From assembly GCF_020554845.1 (NCBI RefSeq), contig NZ_JAJCIA010000045.1, forward strand, positions 1-28,819: 28,819 bases of DNA, in the 5' to 3' direction. Under the pieces are notes generated by a model that saw nothing but the letters and a program-made list of their open reading frames with translations, did not search any database and was not told the origin of the DNA. Every line of letters begins with the position of its first letter. Within the stretch, counting starts at the first letter, position 1. The position numbers were made by a program, and so were the translations under genes. Shown here piece by piece: positions 24,906 to 28,819 of the stretch. Origin of the DNA: Blautia faecis (GTDB taxonomy: Bacteria > Bacillota > Clostridia > Lachnospirales > Lachnospiraceae).

Positions 24906-25963
24906 GAAAGTGTCGTTGGCTGCTCTTGTCGTTGGCTTTGCTCCTGGCAGCTGCATTGGTAGCAGGTTGCGGAGGTAAGCCTCAGGAGCCGCAGAAGGAA
25001 GAAGCAAAAGAGGAAGATAAGCTGCAGATCGGGCTTAGCTTTGACTCTTTTGTAATTGAGAGATGGCTGCGGGACCGGGATATGTTTGTTTCTACTGCCC
25101 AGAGCCTTGGGGCAGAAGTGAATGTGCAGGTAGCCGGAGGCGTTGTGGAAGAGCAGATTTCCCAGATAGAGTATTTCATTAAGAAAAAGATGGATGTGAT
25201 CGTGGTGATCCCTATTGATGGAAATGCTTTGTATGATGTGCTGAAGGAAGCCCGGGAAATGGGGATTTATATAATTTGCTATGACCGCATTGTGGAAAAT
25301 GTTAATGCAGATCTGTATATTACCATTGATAATGAAAAGGTTGGAACCCTTATGGGAGAGGCGCTGATCCAGGCTTGTCCAGAGGGAGGAAATATTTTTG
25401 CCATCAATGGATCTCCTACAGACAGAAATGTGGATGAAGTTGTGAGGGGGTTCAATAAAGCCATTGAAGGCAGTAATCTGAATGTGGTTTATACGGGATA
25501 TTGCGATAACTGGATGGCAGAGCTGGCCGGAAATCATGTGACTCAGGGGTTGGAAGTTACAAAAGATATTGTAGGAGTGATGTGCGGAAATGATGATCTG
25601 GCAAGTCAGGCAGTGAAGGTGTTGTCGGAGAACCGGCTGGCAGGGAAGGTTGCTGTGGTGGCCCAGGATGCGGATCTGGCAGCTTGTCAGAGGATTGTGG
25701 AAGGTACACAGGAAATGACCGTCTATAAGCCTATTGAACAGGAAGCGAATACGGCGGCCGAATTCGCAGTGGCGCTTGGCAAAGGAGAGGATATTACTTC
25801 CGGAGAAGGGGAATACAAGGCGGTAGAAACCTTCAATGATGGGACATATGACATTCCTTATTATAAAATCGATCCAATTGCGGTGACGGCGGAAAATATG
25901 GATAAGGTGATCATTGACGGGGGATTTCATACGAGAGAGGATGTTTATTTGAATATTCGATAA
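24902..25963 (+). CDS. XylF-like sugar-binding lipoprotein
   Basis: The 353-residue protein is a Peripla_BP_4 sugar-binding lipoprotein most like D-xylose-binding XylF: LSFDSFVIERWLRDRDMF, IVVIPIDGNAL, IICYDRIVENVNADLYITIDNEKVG, VVAQDADLAACQRIVEGTQ and MTVYKPI are typical. It has a lipoprotein signal peptide with lipobox LVAGC (cleavage before about Cys23) and a Pro/Glu/Lys-rich linker, so it should be anchored to the outer face of the membrane. It overlaps the response-regulator stop by 4 bases, so it belongs to the sensory operon. That suggests it feeds the sensor, the transporter, or both. Xylose specificity is a family inference only. A strong bidirectional terminator follows. Confidence 0.9.
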   Translation: MRKCRWLLLSLALLLAAALVAGCGGKPQEPQKEEAKEEDKLQIGLSFDSFVIERWLRDRDMFVSTAQSLGAEVNVQVAGGVVEEQISQIEYFIKKKMDVIVVIPIDGNALYDVLKEAREMGIYIICYDRIVENVNADLYITIDNEKVGTLMGEALIQACPEGGNIFAINGSPTDRNVDEVVRGFNKAIEGSNLNVVYTGYCDNWMAELAGNHVTQGLEVTKDIVGVMCGNDDLASQAVKVLSENRLAGKVAVVAQDADLAACQRIVEGTQEMTVYKPIEQEANTAAEFAVALGKGEDITSGEGEYKAVETFNDGTYDIPYYKIDPIAVTAENMDKVIIDGGFHTREDVYLNIR

Positions 25964-26002
25964 GGAAAGGTGCTTCAAAGCGGACGCAGTGCGGACGAAA
26001 TA

Positions 26003-26052
26003 ACAAAAAGACTGATTTTTCATGCAGCTGCATGAAGAACCAGTCTTTTTGT
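26003..26052. terminator. Bidirectional terminator between convergent genes
   Basis: ACAAAAAGACTG (26003-26014) pairs with CAGTCTTTTTGT (26041-26052), and an inner TTCATGCAG-CTGCATGAA forms a second stem at the tip. A-runs and T-runs on both sides allow termination of the plus-strand sugar operon and the minus-strand CDF gene. Confidence 0.9.
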
Positions 26053-26069
26053 ATGGGGAAAAGAATTTT

Positions 26070-27239
26070 TTATGAATATACTCTGTCGATTTGAATCACG
26101 GCACAATAGTTGCCATCATCCATATTGCGGATGCGTTCTTTGAGGAGATTTGTGATCTCCACGTTGGTGAGTTTGCATTCGAAAGGAACCGCTATGTCGA
26201 AGATCAGGTTTGTGTGGGTAGGACCTTCTACTATGCGAAAATCGTGAATGGAAAGACGACGGTCCAGATTGCGGGTGATTTCTTCAATCTGGCTGCGTAT
26301 TTCATTGACCTCCTTGTTGTCTGTGACAATGGGATCAATGTGGATGGTGGCAGAACAATTCAGTTTGTCCTGAAGCTCATGCTCAATGTTGTCAATCTCA
26401 TCGTGGATAATCAGCAGATCTCCGTGGGCGGGAACCTCAGCGTGGAGGGAAAGAATTAGTCTGCCTGGACCGTAGTCATGGACAATCAGGTCATGCATGC
26501 CGTGGACAAGGGGATGGGCAAGAACGATCTCTTCGATTTCCTCTACTAAATTTTTCTCCGGGGCTTGTCCGAGAAGGGGATCAATGGTATCCTTCATTGT
26601 AGTGGTTCCGGTATAGAAGATAAAAATGCCCACCAGGACACCGAACCATCCGTCCAGCACCAATCCGGTAAGCTGACTGATGATAGTTGCCAGAAGAACC
26701 AGACTGGTGGAAACTGTGTCACTTAAACTGTCTCCAGCTGTAGCCTGCATGGCAGTACTGTCGATTTTGTGACCGATAGTGCGGTTATAGTAGTACATAT
26801 ATATTTTTACCAGAATAGATGCAATAAGGACAGCAATAATAACTGGGCTGCATTCAATGGGCTCCGGGGTGCGGATCTTGTCAATGGAGGAGCGGATCAG
26901 CTCGAAGCCCATGATCAGAATCGCAACTGAGACAAGAAGTCCGGAGATATATTCCATGCGTCCATGTCCAAAGGGATGCTCTGTATCCGGTTTTTGTCCG
27001 GAGAGCTTGAAGCCCACCAGAGTGATCACAGAGGAGCCTGCATCCGATAAGTTGTTGAAGGCATCCGCCGTGATGGCAATAGAGCCGCTTAGGATTCCGG
27101 CAAGCCATTTTCCTATAAAAAGAAAAATGTTCAAGGCAATTCCCACAGCTCCGCAGAGCATGCCATAAGACTGGCGAACCTGGGGGGAGCTGTAGTCTTT
27201 GTAATCTTTGATGAAAAAACGGGATAAAAATGTTATCAT
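26070..27239 (-). CDS. Cation diffusion facilitator family transporter (metal efflux)
   Basis: This six-helix CDF membrane antiporter exports divalent metal ions. In 389 residues it shows TM1 (about 27-50), TM2 with the metal site N62xxxD66 (DAFNNLSD), the conserved loop HPFGHGRMEY (88-97), TM3-TM4, TM5 with D170xxxD174 (DSLSD) and TM6 (about 197-212). A cytoplasmic C-terminal domain begins near 225. The Asn/Asp-Asp site lacks the His of classical Zn exporters and is closer to Mn-type CDFs, so Mn efflux is plausible but not proven. The C-terminal region is longer than the minimal CDF tail. GAGGTGA upstream of the minus-strand ATG (27239) supports the start. It is convergent with the sugar operon and not obviously linked to it. 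Repeat B (27262-27398) lies in its promoter region. Confidence 0.93.
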   Translation of the reverse strand: MITFLSRFFIKDYKDYSSPQVRQSYGMLCGAVGIALNIFLFIGKWLAGILSGSIAITADAFNNLSDAGSSVITLVGFKLSGQKPDTEHPFGHGRMEYISGLLVSVAILIMGFELIRSSIDKIRTPEPIECSPVIIAVLIASILVKIYMYYYNRTIGHKIDSTAMQATAGDSLSDTVSTSLVLLATIISQLTGLVLDGWFGVLVGIFIFYTGTTTMKDTIDPLLGQAPEKNLVEEIEEIVLAHPLVHGMHDLIVHDYGPGRLILSLHAEVPAHGDLLIIHDEIDNIEHELQDKLNCSATIHIDPIVTDNKEVNEIRSQIEEITRNLDRRLSIHDFRIVEGPTHTNLIFDIAVPFECKLTNVEITNLLKERIRNMDDGNYCAVIQIDRVYS

Positions 27240-27261
27240 GAAAACTTCACCTCAAATAAAA

Positions 27262-27398
27262 GTAACTGTTCAGTTCTCTTACAGTTACGCGCTTTGTGAT
27301 GCACAGAAAGGCGAACCCTCCTGCGGCACTTCCACAGCTGTCTCCTGGGGCTTTCATAGTGAAAATGCCTCGCGGAATAGTATTTGCTGAATAGTTAT
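27262..27398 (-). repeat. Repeat family B, diverged complete copy
   Basis: The ends GTAACTGTTCAG (27262-27273) and CTGAATAGTTAT (27387-27398) are imperfect inverted repeats (10 of 12). Inside, TTACGCGCTTTGTGATGCACAGAAA and GCCTCGCGGAATA-type blocks match the reverse complement of 20430-20569, while the middle 55 bases differ. It occupies the start of the 644-base gap between the CDF gene and rplM, right behind the CDF start. Confidence 0.75.
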
Positions 27399-27473
27399 CT
27401 GAAAAAATAAAATAGTTACTGTGTATCCTGTGAATACATTCTTTTTAATGTAGCACATTGCGGAGAAAAATAC

Positions 27474-27527
27474 CAGAGAAAATTTATAAAAAACGCTTGA
27501 CAGAGAAAATTTATAAAATGCCTGATT
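27474..27527. repeat. 27-bp tandem duplication upstream of rplM
   Basis: CAGAGAAAATTTATAAAA occurs at 27474-27491 and again at 27501-27518, giving a period of 27 bases with a diverged remainder of the unit. A TTGACA falls in the junction (27497-27502), but no -10 lies at the right distance. Confidence 0.75.
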
Positions 27528-27564
27528 AAAGTGTGTATAAATTGTTGTTCCAAAAGACACCTGT

Positions 27565-27646
27565 TGTGGATGGGCGTGTATAAGGTGGAGACAGCAAGCA
27601 GGCTTTGTGGAAAAGCTGATCAGCAATCCAGGAAGAATGTGGAAAA
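27565..27646 (+). promoter_or_regulatory. Phased TGTGGAAAA motifs upstream of the rplM promoter
   Basis: TGTGGATGG (27565), TGTGGAAAA (27606) and TGTGGAAAA (27638) resemble the DnaA-box complement TGTGGATAA, with 7, 8 and 8 of 9 matches. Their start-to-start distances, 41 and 32 bases, are near whole numbers of helical turns. They stand 40-120 bases upstream of the rplM -35. The binding factor is unknown. Confidence 0.35.
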
Positions 27647-27684
27647 CTTTTTGAAAAAAAGATGGAAATATGGGGAAAAAGTGG

Positions 27685-27713
27685 TTGACAGAAACGGAGG
27701 CTTATAATATAAT
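27685..27713 (+). promoter_or_regulatory. Consensus promoter of rplM-rpsI
   Basis: TTGACA (27685-27690) and TATAAT (27708-27713) are both perfect hexamers with the optimal 17-base spacing. This is the strongest promoter in the window, as expected for ribosomal protein genes. The start would be near 27720. Confidence 0.93.
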
Positions 27714-27719
27714 AACTCA

Positions 27720-27843
27720 ATGTGACGTAGTGCGAGATACTTTAGCCAATAGCCCCGGCGACGGTATTTATCAGCGGTTTCGGACATTTCCGCAGTAATT
27801 GCACCATCGTTTCCATATTACTAACATATGCGAGAATTCGCAT
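27720..27843 (+). ncRNA. Structured leader of rplM (candidate L13 autoregulatory RNA)
   Basis: GTGC (27730-27733) can close with GCAC (27801-27804) over two inner helices, GATAC/GTAT (27736-27740 with 27764-27767) and GCGG/CCGC (27774-27777 with 27790-27793), giving a branched fold. A separate ATGCGA-GAAT-TCGCAT hairpin follows at 27828-27843. Ribosomal protein L13 leaders exist in Firmicutes, and the position fits, but I cannot confirm the family by eye. Confidence 0.45.
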
Positions 27844-27883
27844 TTATACAAACAATCGTTGATAAATAACAGGAGGTAAAACC

Positions 27884-28312
27884 ATGCAGACTTATATGGC
27901 TAATCCAGATAAAATCGAGAGAAAATGGTATGTAGTTGACGCTGAAGGCTGCACCCTTGGCCGTCTGGCTTCTGGCGTAGCAAGCGTTTTAAGAGGAAAG
28001 AACAAACCTCAGTTTACACCACACGTTGACACAGGTGATTATGTAATCGTTGTTAACGCTGACAAGATCAAAGTTACAGGAAAGAAAATGGATCAGAAGA
28101 TCTACTACAATCACTCTGATTATGTAGGTGGAATGAAAGAGACTACATTAAAAGAGATGATGGCTAAGAAACCTGAGAAAGTTGTTGAGCTGGCAGTTAA
28201 AGGTATGCTTCCAAAAGGACCATTAGGAAGAGAAATGTACACAAAACTTTTCGTTTATGCCGGACCTGAACACAAACATGCGGCTCAGAAACCGGAAGTT
28301 TTAACATTTTAA
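27884..28312 (+). CDS. rplM: 50S ribosomal protein L13 (uL13)
   Basis: uL13 is an early-assembling protein of the large ribosomal subunit. The 142-residue length and the motifs [35 protein letters not shown] and [19 protein letters not shown] are all standard. AGGAGG lies about 7 bases before ATG 27884. It is transcribed from the consensus promoter at 27685-27713 through a 160-base leader. rpsI begins 17 bases after the stop, the nearly universal rplM-rpsI pair. truA, its usual upstream neighbour, is 11.9 kb away. Confidence 0.98.
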   Translation: MQTYMANPDKIERKWYVVDAEGCTLGRLASGVASVLRGKNKPQFTPHVDTGDYVIVVNADKIKVTGKKMDQKIYYNHSDYVGGMKETTLKEMMAKKPEKVVELAVKGMLPKGPLGREMYTKLFVYAGPEHKHAAQKPEVLTF

Positions 28313-28329
28313 TTAGGAGGTAGAAAACA

Positions 28330-28722
28330 TTGGCTAGCGCAAAATTCTACGGAACAGGAAGAAGAAAAAAATCAGTAGCAAGAGTTTACCTTACCCCAGG
28401 TACTGGTAAAATCACTATCAATAAAAGAGACATTGATGAGTATTTTGGATTAGACACACTTAAAGCTATCGTTCGTCAGCCACTGGCTGCTACCGAAACA
28501 GAAGGAAAATTTGACGTACTTGTAAACGTACATGGTGGCGGATACACAGGACAGGCTGGTGCTATCAGACATGGTATCTCCAGAGCACTCCTTGAGGCAG
28601 ACAAAGAGTACAGACCAGTTCTTAAAGCAGCTGGATTCCTTACTCGTGATCCTCGTATGAAAGAGCGTAAGAAATACGGTCTCAAAGCAGCTCGTCGCGC
28701 TCCACAGTTCAGCAAGCGATAA
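28330..28722 (+). CDS. rpsI: 30S ribosomal protein S9 (uS9)
   Basis: uS9 is a small-subunit protein whose C-terminal tail reaches the P-site tRNA. The 130-residue protein has [15 protein letters not shown], the central [20 protein letters not shown] and the basic tail ending QFSKR, with the invariant terminal Lys-Arg. The start is TTG 28330, with AGGAGG at 28315-28320 nine bases upstream; this is the only start matching the family N terminus. It is co-transcribed with rplM. No clear terminator was seen in the 97 bases before the window end. Confidence 0.97.
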   Translation: MASAKFYGTGRRKKSVARVYLTPGTGKITINKRDIDEYFGLDTLKAIVRQPLAATETEGKFDVLVNVHGGGYTGQAGAIRHGISRALLEADKEYRPVLKAAGFLTRDPRMKERKKYGLKAARRAPQFSKR

Positions 28723-28786
28723 TCGACTGCTCAGACTATATCAAAATGGTTCAAAAACCCCGGAAAATCAAGGCTTAATAGTGACA

Positions 28787-28819
28787 AGTAACTATTTTGT
28801 CGCAGAGAACGGTGTGACC
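28787..28819. repeat. Possible truncated family-B-like end at window edge
   Basis: AGTAACTATTTTG followed by ACGGTGTGACC resembles the outer end of repeat family B (AGTAACTGTTCAG; CGTGACC). It is cut off by the window end, so the match is too short to be certain. Confidence 0.3.

Noticed and set aside
24833..26023. 396-codon minus-strand open frame opposite the XylF-like gene
   Set aside because: It is rich in His/Ile/Cys with no motif, runs through the 3' end of the regulator, and overlaps the bidirectional terminator.
27497..27502. TTGACA as a second rplM promoter
   Set aside because: No -10-like hexamer lies 16-18 bases downstream; it is probably a by-product of the tandem repeat junction.
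27474..27527. CRISPR array suggested by direct repeats
   Set aside because: Only two units, 9 bases apart, A+T-rich and without spacers of regular length or cas genes.
27354..27626. 90-codon minus-strand frame in the CDF-rplM gap
   Set aside because: It spans repeat B, the tandem duplication and the phased motifs, has no ribosome binding site and no recognisable sequence.
27565..27646. Replication origin suggested by DnaA-box-like motifs
   Set aside because: There is no dnaA, dnaN or other origin-proximal gene here, only three imperfect boxes, and no strongly A+T-rich unwinding element of the usual layout.

Overview
The window reads as a chromosomal segment of a Gram-positive Clostridia bacterium, most likely a Lachnospiraceae-type gut anaerobe (genus not resolvable by eye). 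The support is near-consensus sigma-A promoters, strong AGGAGG-type ribosome binding sites, several TTG starts, a Firmicute-style tig-clpP-clpX-lon-engB block, ECF vitamin-transporter genes, and a LytS/YesN-type sugar-sensing system. No rRNA, tRNA, CRISPR array, phage gene or transposase gene was seen.

Layout. (1) 1-5.8 kb: a stand-alone zinc-finger-less dnaJ-type co-chaperone, a 4-alpha-glucanotransferase (malQ), a CYTH-domain protein, proC and a DJ-1/PfpI protein, mostly separated by intrinsic terminators and small repeat elements. (2) 5.8-15.2 kb: the proteostasis block tig, clpP, clpX, lon, then the ribosome-assembly GTPase engB and the ECF energising module ecfA1-ecfA2-ecfT. From clpX to ecfT the spacings are short or overlapping, as in one operon. 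truA follows behind a strong hairpin. (3) 16.4-26.0 kb: a carbohydrate module on the plus strand. It holds a ChvE/MmsA/MmsB-type monosaccharide ABC transporter (binding protein, double ATPase, permease), then a membrane-anchored periplasmic-binding-like sensor, a LytS/YesM-type histidine kinase, a YesN-type AraC response regulator, and a second, XylF-like, lipoprotein. (4) 26.1-27.2 kb: a convergent cation-diffusion-facilitator gene. (5) 27.7-28.8 kb: rplM-rpsI behind a perfect-consensus promoter and a structured leader; the window ends just after rpsI.

How it fits together. The kinase/regulator pair probably senses an extracellular sugar through the anchored binding protein, the lipoprotein, or both, and activates the upstream transporter. 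This resembles the XylFII-LytS-YesN three-component xylose system of Clostridium beijerinckii. The carbohydrate module and the CDF gene lie between truA and rplM, which are neighbours in many Firmicutes, so this looks like an accessory insertion into a conserved ribosomal neighbourhood.

The least-explained content is non-coding. There are three kinds of foldback/inverted-repeat elements: 1-53 with 4111-4273; 20430-20569 with 27262-27398 and a half copy at 5096-5148; and 16035-16184. Several structured leaders and a possible 24-codon small ORF at 1738-1812 add to this. No wholly new protein system was identified.
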